Shown here in pieces: positions 1 through 7,689 of a stretch of 64,000 bases of DNA. The DNA lies in NCBI RefSeq assembly GCF_003201875.1, contig NZ_QJKD01000017.1:1-64000 (forward strand). The letters are read 5' to 3'. The stretch's first letter is position 1. Every line of letters starts with the position of its first letter. The stretch is from Hungatella effluvii. GTDB lineage: Bacteria > Bacillota > Clostridia > Lachnospirales > Lachnospiraceae. Both the position numbers and the translations under genes were made by a program. The notes below the pieces were generated by a model, which did no database searches, had not been told where the DNA came from, and was given only the letters and a program-made list of their open reading frames with translations.

Positions 1-67
1 CATTCGTATAGGATTTGGTAATGTAAAAGGATTCTGAGTTTTTTGATCTGGATGTAGTAACCCGCAT
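1..67 (-). CDS. IS1634-like (IS4 superfamily) transposase, N-terminal start only
   Basis: Only the first 22 codons lie in the window; the gene runs off the left edge. The ATG at 65-67 is preceded by a good GAGGTGA ribosome-binding site. The peptide begins MRVTTSRSKNSESFYITKSY, which matches the N-terminus I know from IS1634-family transposases (basic, with a KSKN-x-SFY motif and an early beta strand). Everything from here to about 180 is AT-rich, unlike the neighbouring DNA, as expected for an insertion sequence end. The catalytic DDE core cannot be seen, so activity is unknown. The element appears to abut or interrupt the left arm of the structured repeat at 202. Confidence 0.6.
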   Translation of the reverse strand, partial: MRVTTSRSKNSESFYITKSYTN

Positions 68-201
68 AAATAATCACCTCAACACCATTATAGCACATAT
101 CACTAAATATTACTATATAATAAATCTAAAAAGTTGACAAAAAAATAAGCCTACAATAAGGCTTTGCAGCACTTTTAGATTGATTGATGTGTCAAACGCC
201 C

Positions 202-462
202 GTTTCCTTTTCCGAGGTTCGCAGGAACTTAAGCAGAAAGACGGGAAAAAGGGGTGGTGAAATCTGGCCTCCAAGCCAGATTTCAAGTGGACACGGAGGT
301 GAAGTCCTTCAGGAGTTCACCGTAGTTTGCGCGATCCGCCTCTTTTTCCCGTCTTTCTGCTTTAGTTCCTGCCACCGAGGAAACAAGAAACGCTTCCTTC
401 TCCTGCCCCTTCCACACACCGGAACACCGGCGGAAACTTTCAGCGGGGCCGTGAACGGTAAC
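202..462 (+). repeat. Family 1 structured element, copy 1 (left arm missing)
   Basis: A 190-bp core (202-391) closely matches 29281-29470. It folds as a long closing stem (219-253 with 336-374) enclosing two hairpins: GAAATCTGGC with GCCAGATTTC near 259-284, and GGTGAA with TTCACC near 298-321. Compared with the second copy, paired positions change together while loops such as TTTGCGCGATCCGCC stay almost fixed. The right arm continues to about 462 and ends GGTAAC. The matching left arm is absent, and AT-rich insertion-sequence DNA occupies that place. Small open frames across it are by-products of symmetry, so I call no gene here. Whether it acts as RNA or as hairpin DNA is unknown. Confidence 0.75.
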
Positions 463-491
463 ACTATTTTTTATTTTTTTCCAAAATACCC

Positions 492-519
492 TTGACATTT
501 TATTTCCATTGGGTATAAT
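492..519 (+). promoter_or_regulatory. Sigma-A promoter of tRNA-Asn
   Basis: TTGACA at 492-497 and TATAAT at 514-519 are both perfect consensus hexamers with a 16-bp spacer. The tRNA begins 11 bp after the -10 box, so transcription should start a few bases upstream of the mature 5' end. Confidence 0.85.
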
Positions 520-530
520 AATGTCTATAT

Positions 531-603
531 TCCTCGATAGCTCAGTCGGTAGAGCACGCGGCTGTTAACCGCGCTGTCGTAGGTTCAAGTCCTACTCGGG
601 GAG
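531..603 (+). tRNA. tRNA-Asn (GTT)
   Basis: A 73-nt cloverleaf. The acceptor stem TCCTCGA pairs with TCGGGGA (596-602) and G603 is the discriminator base. The D-arm has AGCTCAGTCGGTAGAGC, the anticodon loop CTGTTAA gives anticodon GTT, and the T-loop is GGTTCAAGTCC. CCA is not encoded. It is a single-gene unit with its own promoter and terminator. Confidence 0.97.
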
Positions 604-617
604 TTTTTCTTATAAAA

Positions 618-654
618 AAGATCAGATATCTGTCACGATATCTGATCTTTTTTT
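618..654. terminator. Intrinsic terminator, tRNA-Asn / NCS2 permease
   Basis: A 13-bp stem, AAGATCAGATATC with GATATCTGATCTT, has a 6-nt loop and is followed by a T-run on the plus strand. It also has a T-run on the minus strand, so it can end both the tRNA transcript and the convergent permease gene stopping at 671. Confidence 0.9.
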
Positions 655-670
655 GCTGTTAAGTATGGGA

Positions 671-2002
671 TTACTCTTCCACTGCCTTCTCAATATCCAT
701 ATTTTCCGGCAGTATCAGGTTAAGTACGAGAGCCAGTACAAACACAACCGCCACACAGTTTTCCGCAAACACGTCCTGAATGATGGCCGGGAATATCTGG
801 AATATCTCCGGAAGCAGGGTAAATCCGATTCCCACGCTCAGAGACAGGGAGCTGATAATCGTGTTTCTCTGGCTGAAACCGGCGCGGGCAAGCATCTGCA
901 CACCGCTGATGATGATGGAGCCAAACATCATGATCGTACATCCGCCCAGAACTGCATCCGGAAGTGATGCGAAGAAGGAGCCGATGGGCGGGAACAGTCC
1001 GGCCAGAATCATGCAGATGGCGCCCGTCATGATGGTAAAACGGTTGACGACCTTCGTCATGGCAATCAGCCCCACGTTCTGGCTGAAGGAGGTTACCGGA
1101 AGGCAGCCGAACAGTGAGGAGATACTGCTGGCAAATCCGTCACAGGCCAGGGAGCCGGATATCTCTTTCTCTGTAATATCGCGGTCGAGGCCGGATACGA
1201 CCATGGCGGTCGTGTCGCCGATCGTCTCCGTCGCCGACACCAGGAAGATCACAACGACAGACAGAATGGCTCCGGCGTGAAACTCCGGCAGAAACGGCAG
1301 AATACGCGGAAGGGATAAAATACCGCCTTCCAGCATCCCGGACAAATCCACAACGCCAAGAGCGATGGCGAGCACATAACCTACCACCAGGCCAAACAGG
1401 ACGGAAAGCTGTTTCCAGAAGGACTTTGCAAATACATTAAACAGAATACAGCTGAGGAGCGTAACAGTACCGATTAATAAGTTGGTTGCAGAACCGAAGG
1501 AATCGGAATAACCGCCGCCGAAAGAGCGCGCGCCCACTGTCAGGAGTGAAAAACCGATGGAGGTCACGACACAGGCCGATACGATGGGGGAAATCAGCTT
1601 TCGCCAGTACTTGGCAAACAGGCCCAGAGTTCCCTCCACCAGGCCGCCGACGAGAATGGCCCCCAGCATGGAGGGATAGCCGTATTTGGCCCCCACAGAA
1701 CTCAAAATGGTCACAAACGTAAAGCTAACTCCCATAACGATCGGTAGCTTCGCACCGATGCGCCAGACCGGATACAACTGAATCAGCGTAGCAACCCCTG
1801 CGATGAACATGGCGTTCTGGATCAGGGCAGCCGTCTGGCTGGTCTCTAAGCCCGCCGCCGCAGTCACGATGACGATTGGAGTCAGATTCGCCACGAACAT
1901 TGCAAGTACATGCTGCAGACCGAAGGGGATCGCTTTTCCCAAAGGCACACGCCCGTCCAGTCTGTAAATGTTGTTAATGCTGACTTCTGCATTGCTTTTC
2001 AT
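671..2002 (-). CDS. NCS2 family nucleobase:cation symporter (uracil-xanthine permease)
   Basis: A polytopic membrane protein of about 443 residues with the length and layout of the nucleobase-cation symporter-2 family. It should carry xanthine, uric acid or uracil inward with H+ or Na+. Family landmarks include the early QHVLAMFVANLTP segment, the ATETIGDT motif (family ExxxD-type substrate site in TM8) and the TSFSQNVGLIAMTKVVNR motif in TM10. I choose the ATG at 2002 because AAAGGAG lies 6 nt upstream; an in-frame ATG at 2020 has no ribosome-binding site. The guanine-class purine riboswitch in the leader (2288-2353) argues for a purine substrate, most likely xanthine. Exact specificity is inference. 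Confidence 0.9.
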   Translation of the reverse strand: MKSNAEVSINNIYRLDGRVPLGKAIPFGLQHVLAMFVANLTPIVIVTAAAGLETSQTAALIQNAMFIAGVATLIQLYPVWRIGAKLPIVMGVSFTFVTILSSVGAKYGYPSMLGAILVGGLVEGTLGLFAKYWRKLISPIVSACVVTSIGFSLLTVGARSFGGGYSDSFGSATNLLIGTVTLLSCILFNVFAKSFWKQLSVLFGLVVGYVLAIALGVVDLSGMLEGGILSLPRILPFLPEFHAGAILSVVVIFLVSATETIGDTTAMVVSGLDRDITEKEISGSLACDGFASSISSLFGCLPVTSFSQNVGLIAMTKVVNRFTIMTGAICMILAGLFPPIGSFFASLPDAVLGGCTIMMFGSIIISGVQMLARAGFSQRNTIISSLSLSVGIGFTLLPEIFQIFPAIIQDVFAENCVAVVFVLALVLNLILPENMDIEKAVEE

Positions 2003-2193
2003 GATATTCTCCTTTATCATTTTCTTATTTCAATGTTTTTGCCGTCGTCTGCTGAACTGTCCGCGTTCCGCCCCCTGTCATCAAAGCAGAGAGCACCGTC
2101 TGCAGTTTCCTTCATCTACGGCACTTTTCAGTCATCATTCACCCCCTCTTTACCATGAGAATCGGAATCTGCCGTATAGCGTGTCATACCGTC

Positions 2194-2260
2194 CAGCCGG
2201 GAAGTCTTTTTGGTTCCTTAGGATGTCCTTTTTGGTGAAACAAAAAAGACTTCCCGGCTG
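2194..2260. repeat. 18-bp perfect inverted repeat in the permease leader
   Basis: CAGCCGGGAAGTCTTTTT (2194-2211) is exactly repeated in inverse at 2243-2260, around a 31-nt middle. It sits between the purine aptamer and the permease start. On the permease strand the U-run follows the first arm, not the second, so the closed hairpin is not itself a normal terminator. Its GGAAGTC can pair with GACTTCC in the aptamer P3, which may be part of the switch. It also resembles the other arm-core-arm repeats of this window. Confidence 0.6.
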
Positions 2261-2287
2261 TCGGAGACAGGCAGCTTAAAAGCTGCT

Positions 2288-2353
2288 CCTGTAGCCCTGA
2301 CATTTAGGAAGTCGGATAGAAACGTCCAGGCCATTATCCTGGACATATACAAG
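2288..2353 (-). promoter_or_regulatory. Purine riboswitch aptamer (guanine/xanthine class)
   Basis: Reading the minus strand: P1 is CUUGUA with UACAGG; P2 is CCAGG with CCUGG closing the loop AUAAUGG; J2/3 contains the invariant GUUUCUA; and P3 has the L3-type sequence CCUAAAUG. Aligned to the B. subtilis xpt aptamer, the base at position 74 is C, which is the guanine/xanthine/hypoxanthine-type readout rather than U for adenine, and U75 is kept. Position 73 appears to be G instead of A. A strong hairpin just downstream (ACAGG..GCAGCUU with AAGCUGCCUGU) overlaps the P1 3' strand and is a plausible competing structure. It controls the NCS2 permease. The alignment was done by eye. Confidence 0.8.
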
Positions 2354-2511
2354 ATGCATACGGTTATTTCTATTCAATTTTCACAAAAACATTGATTTGA
2401 TATGTTTTATTATAAACATTTTTATCAATAAAGTCAACATATTTTTTAGGTATTCTTAAATTATTTTAGATATCATGCATAATAAAACTTTTTATTTTAA
2501 TCTGCATATTT

Positions 2512-4308
2512 TTAAGATTTGTGAATAGAAAAATCCGATCCATCTTCTATTAATTCAACCGTTCCGCCCGCCGGAACCGGTACGGTGAGAATCCCGCCGT
2601 CGTCGGTCAGAAGGCCGGAGGACAGCAGCCCGCCTGTACACTCCCGCACCGTCATTTTATACACCGTTTTGCCGCTTCCCAGGCGGAGGAGCAGTCCCTC
2701 TCTCCCGGTTCCATTGACAAACACCATCTCTCTTGCCGGCTGACGCACGGAGACCAGCTCCCGGCTGTGGTAAGTGCAGGCCAGCTGCTCCCCCGCACGG
2801 CCCATGATGACGTTATAACGGCACTGCGGGTTCAAAGGTTCAAAGCTCCCCTCCAGAAACGCCTTCTTATACCGTTTCCACAGGCCGCAGTAGTAAGCCA
2901 GCATCTCCTTATGCTCCCGCGGAAGCTCCTCCAGCCTCATGGAGAGCTGCGGCACGCTGAACAAAATCTGTATCATCTGCAGGGCCGCCCCCGCCGCAGT
3001 ATCCTCCCGATCCCACATGAGCATATCGGAGTGCACCGCGCTCTCCCCTGCGATCAGCCGGAGGTCCGTCACGCGCACATGGTTCTCTGCATCGTCGAAG
3101 GGGCAGTCCACGGCGCGGAAAATATTGCCGAAGCTGCGCATGCGCGGCCCGTTATACGTCTGCCGGAATTCCAGCATAATATCCGCCTTATGGCTTTTTA
3201 ACCGCGCCATGCAGTCTTTCATCAGCCGGTCGGCCGCCTCGGTAAAGGAAGTGCAGTCCCGCCTTTCGTCCTCCTCCCTTCCGCCAAATGGCGTAACCAC
3301 GAATTCATCCACAAAGTCCAGCTTGAAGCCGTCTAAATCCCAGTCCAGAAGCGCTTTTTCATAAATACCGATCAAAAACTCCCTGACCTCGGGATACCGC
3401 GGGTCCAGCACATGCCACTCCCGCTCCGCATCCGGGTCGATGAGCATGTCCTTAAACCGCTGGAAATTTTCCGATCGCTCACCGATAAAGGGAACCGAAT
3501 ACCATGGGATGACGCCCATACCGATATCGTGCATCCGTTTTACAAATCCAGCCATATCGGGAAATTTGGAGGGAGCCGGTTTCCAGTCTCCGCAGTATGC
3601 ATAACCGCGTCCGGTATCCTCCGTCTGCCATCCGTCATCCAGAAGAAGGCTGCCGCATCCGAGTTCCTTCGCCAGCTCCGCCTGGGCGAACAGCGTCTTT
3701 TCATCCACGTTCTGGTGGTAACTGTACCAGGTGGAATACATGATCTCCCTGGCCGCTTCCGGCACCACGGCCGGTTCATTGCCAGGAATGGTCTCCCACC
3801 ATTTTGCCGTGTCCGCAAGCGCTTCATAATAAGGCAGGGGACGGGTATCCACGCGCACCGCAACCGAATACTCCAGCCCACGGTATGCCTCCCGGTCAAA
3901 CAGGGCTATCTCCACATCGTACTGTGCGGTCTCCTCCACGGGGATGCTTTTCAGTCCGATGGTATGAAGCGTGTCGGACAGGGCGATAACGGCGCAGTTT
4001 TTATTATCCTGCGCGATCAGGCACTCCACCGGCGCCCCCGTGAATCCGCTGGTTTCATACAGGTTCTCGAACCAGTCCGAATTGAGGGCCTTGATCAAGT
4101 GGAGCTTGGGTGTCCAGCGGTAATGGATGCCTCTGGCCGGAACCGCGATATGAACCCGCATCGGCGGAAATACCGTCTCCCGCTCAGCGCGGAAGGACCA
4201 GGACAGAAAGCGGACGCCGCCTTCCTCCCACGATTTCCTTACCACTAAAAGCTCCTCCGGCACGCCTTCCTCCCGGATTTCTATTGTTCGTTTCATCATG
4301 CTGCACAA
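2512..4308 (-). CDS. Alpha-galactosidase, GH36/GH-D clan type
   Basis: A 598-residue glycoside hydrolase expected to release terminal alpha-galactose from oligosaccharides. It has an N-terminal beta domain (about 1-180), a TIM barrel with LLLDDGWQ at 221-228, DGFKLDF with the likely nucleophile Asp331, RAVDCPFDDAENH around 398-410 with the likely acid/base Asp401, and a C-terminal beta domain. No signal peptide is visible, so it should act inside the cell. The start is TTG: AGGAGG lies 8 nt upstream of it, while the nearby ATG codons are too far away. It ends a string of genes encoding a sugar ABC transporter, consistent with hydrolysis of an imported galactoside. Target linkage (raffinose-type or host alpha-galactosyl glycan) is not decided by sequence. 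Confidence 0.85.
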   Translation of the reverse strand: MCSMMKRTIEIREEGVPEELLVVRKSWEEGGVRFLSWSFRAERETVFPPMRVHIAVPARGIHYRWTPKLHLIKALNSDWFENLYETSGFTGAPVECLIAQDNKNCAVIALSDTLHTIGLKSIPVEETAQYDVEIALFDREAYRGLEYSVAVRVDTRPLPYYEALADTAKWWETIPGNEPAVVPEAAREIMYSTWYSYHQNVDEKTLFAQAELAKELGCGSLLLDDGWQTEDTGRGYAYCGDWKPAPSKFPDMAGFVKRMHDIGMGVIPWYSVPFIGERSENFQRFKDMLIDPDAEREWHVLDPRYPEVREFLIGIYEKALLDWDLDGFKLDFVDEFVVTPFGGREEDERRDCTSFTEAADRLMKDCMARLKSHKADIMLEFRQTYNGPRMRSFGNIFRAVDCPFDDAENHVRVTDLRLIAGESAVHSDMLMWDREDTAAGAALQMIQILFSVPQLSMRLEELPREHKEMLAYYCGLWKRYKKAFLEGSFEPLNPQCRYNVIMGRAGEQLACTYHSRELVSVRQPAREMVFVNGTGREGLLLRLGSGKTVYKMTVRECTGGLLSSGLLTDDGGILTVPVPAGGTVELIEDGSDFSIHKS

Positions 4309-4353
4309 TGGCTTTTCCTCCTGTCATGTCAGTTTTTTCTGCCTTCGGCCGCT

Positions 4354-5184
4354 TTAGCTTTTAACAGCGCCTGCAATCATCCCGTCAACGATATATTTCT
4401 GTGCAATACCGTAGATCAAAAGAATCGGAAGGATCGACAAAACGATAAACGCGCACACATAGTTCCATTTATACGTCATATAGCCGACAAAGCTGTAGAT
4501 GCTGAGAGGCAGCGTATTCTTGGCCGTATCCGTTACAAAATACAGGGAGATCTGAAAATCGTTCCATACCCCCATAAAGGTGATAATGATATTTGTGAAG
4601 ACGGCCGGCTTTAACAGCGGAAAAATCACCCGGTAAAACATGCTTAAGAGTCCGCAGCCCTCCAGCATGGCCGATTCATCCAGGGACCTGGGAATCCCCT
4701 TGATGACGCCCGAATAGATCATGATGCTGAGCGGCAGCCTGGAAGCCACATGGATCAGAATAATCGCGGCGTAGGTTCCGCTGAGTCCTAAAAACTTAAC
4801 GATCATCACCTCTGGTATAAGAGAAAGGGGCGCGATCATGCCGATCAGGAAGTAATTGCTCAAAATCCGGCTCAGCCTGTCGGAACGCCGCGTCAGGACA
4901 AAGGCCGTGATCGAAGCCACAAACACCGTCAGCGTCACCGCCGAGCCGGTGATAATCATGCTGTTCTTAAACGCCCGCAGCAGCTGTCCCTTCTCGATTA
5001 CGTAGGCAAAATTCTCCCACAGGAATTTTTCCGGAAGGGAAAATGTCACCACTGCGGCCTCAGACACGGATTTGAAGGAGGTCAGAAGGACCAGCAGAAA
5101 CGGAAACAGCACGAGAAACGCCATAAACACGCAGATCACATAGACGATCCCGCGGGAAACTCTCTTTTTTGTCTTTGCATTCAT
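4354..5184 (-). CDS. Sugar ABC transporter permease, MalG type
   Basis: A 276-residue inner-membrane permease with six predicted helices and the EAA-type cytoplasmic loop DESAMLEGCGLLSMFYRVIFP, which docks to the ATPase. It pairs with the MalF-type permease upstream: the two genes overlap by one base (TGATG). Class CUT1, normally for oligosaccharides. No ATPase gene is present; in Firmicutes such importers commonly share an MsmK-type ATPase encoded elsewhere. Confidence 0.92.
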   Translation of the reverse strand: MNAKTKKRVSRGIVYVICVFMAFLVLFPFLLVLLTSFKSVSEAAVVTFSLPEKFLWENFAYVIEKGQLLRAFKNSMIITGSAVTLTVFVASITAFVLTRRSDRLSRILSNYFLIGMIAPLSLIPEVMIVKFLGLSGTYAAIILIHVASRLPLSIMIYSGVIKGIPRSLDESAMLEGCGLLSMFYRVIFPLLKPAVFTNIIITFMGVWNDFQISLYFVTDTAKNTLPLSIYSFVGYMTYKWNYVCAFIVLSILPILLIYGIAQKYIVDGMIAGAVKS

Positions 5185-6065
5185 CAGATATCTGGCTCCC
5201 TTCTTCTCAGTATGCCTAACAGCGGTGAAATAACGATCACGATCAGCAGGAACTGAATCAGGTTGATCGCGGAGGCGTATCCCATGGTTCCGATCCTCAT
5301 GGCGTCATATGACAGCTTGCTGATCACCTGGGTCGCCCCGTTTGGCCCGCCGTTTGTCATGGACATGACGATATCGAATATATTGAAACCGCCGATGACG
5401 CATAAGGTAATGGTGGTATTAATGGACGGCGTGACCAGAGGAAGCGTGATATGGCGCGTCGTCTGCCATGCGCTGGCCCCGTCCAGCCTGGCCGCCTCGT
5501 AGACATCCGTCGAGATCGACTGAAGGCCCGCCAGAATAATGGCCGTATTGAATCCGATCCACATCCAGGATTCCACGGCGCACACGGTAAACAGGACGAT
5601 CTTCGGATCTCCCAGCCAGTTGAGCGCCAGCCCGCTCAGACCGATGCCGCGCAGAAATTCGTTGAGTACGCCCGTGTCCGGCTGGAGAATAAAGGTGAAG
5701 ACGTAGCCGATCACCAGTGCTCCGATGGTACACGGCAGGAATATGATGGCCCGGAAGAAATCCCGGCCCTTAAACGCCCGGTTTAAAAGGAGGGCGAACA
5801 CCAGGCCCAGCCCCACTTTAATGACGGTGGTAATCACGGCAAACGAAAAGGTATGGCCGAGCGCAGGCAGAAAGCTCTGCGACGCGAATAAGTCCTTAAA
5901 ATTCTCGATGCCGATAAACTCCGGACTTTCAAAGTTGTAGATACTCCAGTTTGTAAAGGAAAACACAAAGCCGCCTGCAATCGAGCAGACATAAAACAGG
6001 GTGAATATGATGAGCGCCGGCACGACAAACACCAGCGGATAATACTTTTTCTCCAGCTTGCTCAC
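5184..6065 (-). CDS. Sugar ABC transporter permease, MalF/UgpA type
   Basis: A 293-residue permease with a conserved EAARLDGASAWQTTRHITLP coupling loop near residue 190 and six hydrophobic spans. It forms a heterodimer with the MalG-type subunit just downstream, and receives substrate from the lipoprotein encoded at 6159-7508, from which it is separated by about 90 bp. CUT1 oligosaccharide importer by family; substrate inferred as a galactosyl or fucosyl oligosaccharide from the neighbouring hydrolases. Confidence 0.92.
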   Translation of the reverse strand: MSKLEKKYYPLVFVVPALIIFTLFYVCSIAGGFVFSFTNWSIYNFESPEFIGIENFKDLFASQSFLPALGHTFSFAVITTVIKVGLGLVFALLLNRAFKGRDFFRAIIFLPCTIGALVIGYVFTFILQPDTGVLNEFLRGIGLSGLALNWLGDPKIVLFTVCAVESWMWIGFNTAIILAGLQSISTDVYEAARLDGASAWQTTRHITLPLVTPSINTTITLCVIGGFNIFDIVMSMTNGGPNGATQVISKLSYDAMRIGTMGYASAINLIQFLLIVIVISPLLGILRRREPDI

Positions 6066-6158
6066 AAGACTGCCTCCTTTTAAAAAGGACTGTCATACAA
6101 CCGCTCCCGAAAAAGCTCTGTAAGACAGTCCATTCGATCCAATCACATGTTTAAATCC

Positions 6159-7508
6159 TTACTTAAATCCGTCGAATCCCAGCTGCTTCCCTACCACGAT
6201 CACCGCGTCGCTCCATATCTTTGCGCAGTCCTCCGGGCTCTTCTGGCCGAGAAGGACGGAAAGGAACGAGCTGTTGGCATCGTCGGATGGGGTAATTACA
6301 TACGTCTGGTTATAATGAATTTCTGTCAGCCCCTGATCGATATAGCTCTGGGTATCCTGAAGCGTCACGCTTAAATTTTCCGCGTCAACAGACTTCCAGA
6401 CCGATGTACACGCCCTCGTATCCATGTTCAGCTTTAAATTCTCATCAGATGCCATGTAATTTAAGAAATCCTTTGCCGCATCTACATTGGCAGACTGATT
6501 CGAGATATAATATCCGCCAGGGCCTGCGATCGCAAGACGGCTGTCGCCATCCTTCGTCGGCGCCGCGAACATGCCGATCTTTCCTTTTCCGGATGGCTCT
6601 GTCTTGGCATACTCCGGGTCTGCCCAGTCGCCCATGTACATCATGGCAGCGGTTCCGGAAGCGATTGCCTTCTGTCCCATCTCGTACGTTGCGGTAGCCA
6701 TGTCGCTGTTCACATATCCGTTGTCCACCCAGCCCTTCATTCTAACGTATAAGTCATTGAATTCCGGAAGGGAATCCCAGCGGATCTCGTTCTTATTCAG
6801 CTTCTCCAGCACGTCTGGATTAGCAGCCAGAATATTGGGCCACTCGCCGTTGATGATCTGGTTTACGGTCCAGGCATCCGCCATGGACACGTAGACCGGT
6901 GTGATGCCTGCCGCCTTTAACGTGTCGCATACCGCGTTAAATTCCTCGAAGGTCTTCGGCACTTCCAGGCCGTTTTTCTCAAATACCTCTTTGTTATAGA
7001 CGATTCCAAAGGAATTGACTCCTCCGTTGGGGAAACAGTAGATTTTACCGTCACTGTGGGTGACAAATTCTTTCCCCGTATCGGTTAAATTGGCGACCCA
7101 TGGCTCTGACGACAAATCCACCAGATTCTTTGCATGCTGGTAGGAAGCCGCCTGCGTACCGGTATCTCCAATGAAAATATCCCACATGCCGTTGGTGGAC
7201 ATCTTCGTCTGAAGCAGGGAGTCGAACTGGTCATCATCGATGGCCTGCACATCCACGGTGTTGCCCGTAGCCTCTTCCCAGCCTTTCTTAAAGGTCTCAA
7301 TATTGGATATCTCCACATGCGAGGCCTTTAAGCCTACGGTGATGGTTACGCCCTTTGCCTTCTTCTCTCCCTGATTCTCCTTCTGGCTTTCCGCCGCAGT
7401 CTGTCCTCCTGCCGTTTCTGTCGTCCCGGCCTTCTGGCCGCACCCTGCCAGCATTCCGGCCGCAAGAGCCGCGCATAACAGAACACCTGTCAATTGTCTT
7501 TTCTTCAT
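6159..7508 (-). CDS. Sugar ABC transporter substrate-binding lipoprotein
   Basis: A family 1 extracellular solute-binding protein of about 449 residues. It has a lipoprotein signal peptide (MKKRQLTG, hydrophobic core, lipobox LAAGMLAGC), then a low-complexity linker rich in Q, E, K and A before the two-lobed binding fold. AAGGAGG lies 5 nt before the ATG at 7508, so this start is preferred to one five codons upstream. It is the first gene of the importer operon, transcribed away from the histidine kinase at 7690, which probably controls it. Confidence 0.92.
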   Translation of the reverse strand: MKKRQLTGVLLCAALAAGMLAGCGQKAGTTETAGGQTAAESQKENQGEKKAKGVTITVGLKASHVEISNIETFKKGWEEATGNTVDVQAIDDDQFDSLLQTKMSTNGMWDIFIGDTGTQAASYQHAKNLVDLSSEPWVANLTDTGKEFVTHSDGKIYCFPNGGVNSFGIVYNKEVFEKNGLEVPKTFEEFNAVCDTLKAAGITPVYVSMADAWTVNQIINGEWPNILAANPDVLEKLNKNEIRWDSLPEFNDLYVRMKGWVDNGYVNSDMATATYEMGQKAIASGTAAMMYMGDWADPEYAKTEPSGKGKIGMFAAPTKDGDSRLAIAGPGGYYISNQSANVDAAKDFLNYMASDENLKLNMDTRACTSVWKSVDAENLSVTLQDTQSYIDQGLTEIHYNQTYVITPSDDANSSFLSVLLGQKSPEDCAKIWSDAVIVVGKQLGFDGFK

Positions 7509-7626
7509 AGCTACCTCCTTCAATTTGTTTCATCTGTTGTGCAATCAGTATAATTGATTCTCAGAAAAAAGCGAATGGAAAAATTTCTCTTATCCGTTTG
7601 TATTTTTTTGACCTCTCTTTTTTCCA

Positions 7627-7655
7627 TTGTCATTCCACCGATTTTTGGCTATGAT
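7627..7655 (+). promoter_or_regulatory. Likely promoter of the YesM/YesN operon
   Basis: TTGTCA (7627-7632) and TATGAT (7650-7655) are separated by 17 bp, 35 bp upstream of the kinase start. The shared intergenic region also carries the leader of the divergent ABC operon. Confidence 0.55.
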
Positions 7656-7689
7656 ATAGGTAATCACACAGAAGGAAATGGAGACTGAC

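Noticed and set aside
184..495. Open frames of 71-103 residues across the family 1 repeat on both strands
   Set aside because: They follow the symmetry of the repeat, have no ribosome-binding sites, and the copies differ by compensatory rather than synonymous changes.
2194..2260. The 18-bp inverted repeat as an ordinary terminator
   Set aside because: Neither strand has a T-run after the second arm; the T-run is inside the hairpin.
3412..4248. Long open frame (278 codons) antisense to the alpha-galactosidase
   Set aside because: No ribosome-binding site and no recognisable protein; it mirrors the codon bias of the GC-rich gene on the other strand. The same applies to long antisense frames over the hydrogenase, esterase and dcd genes.
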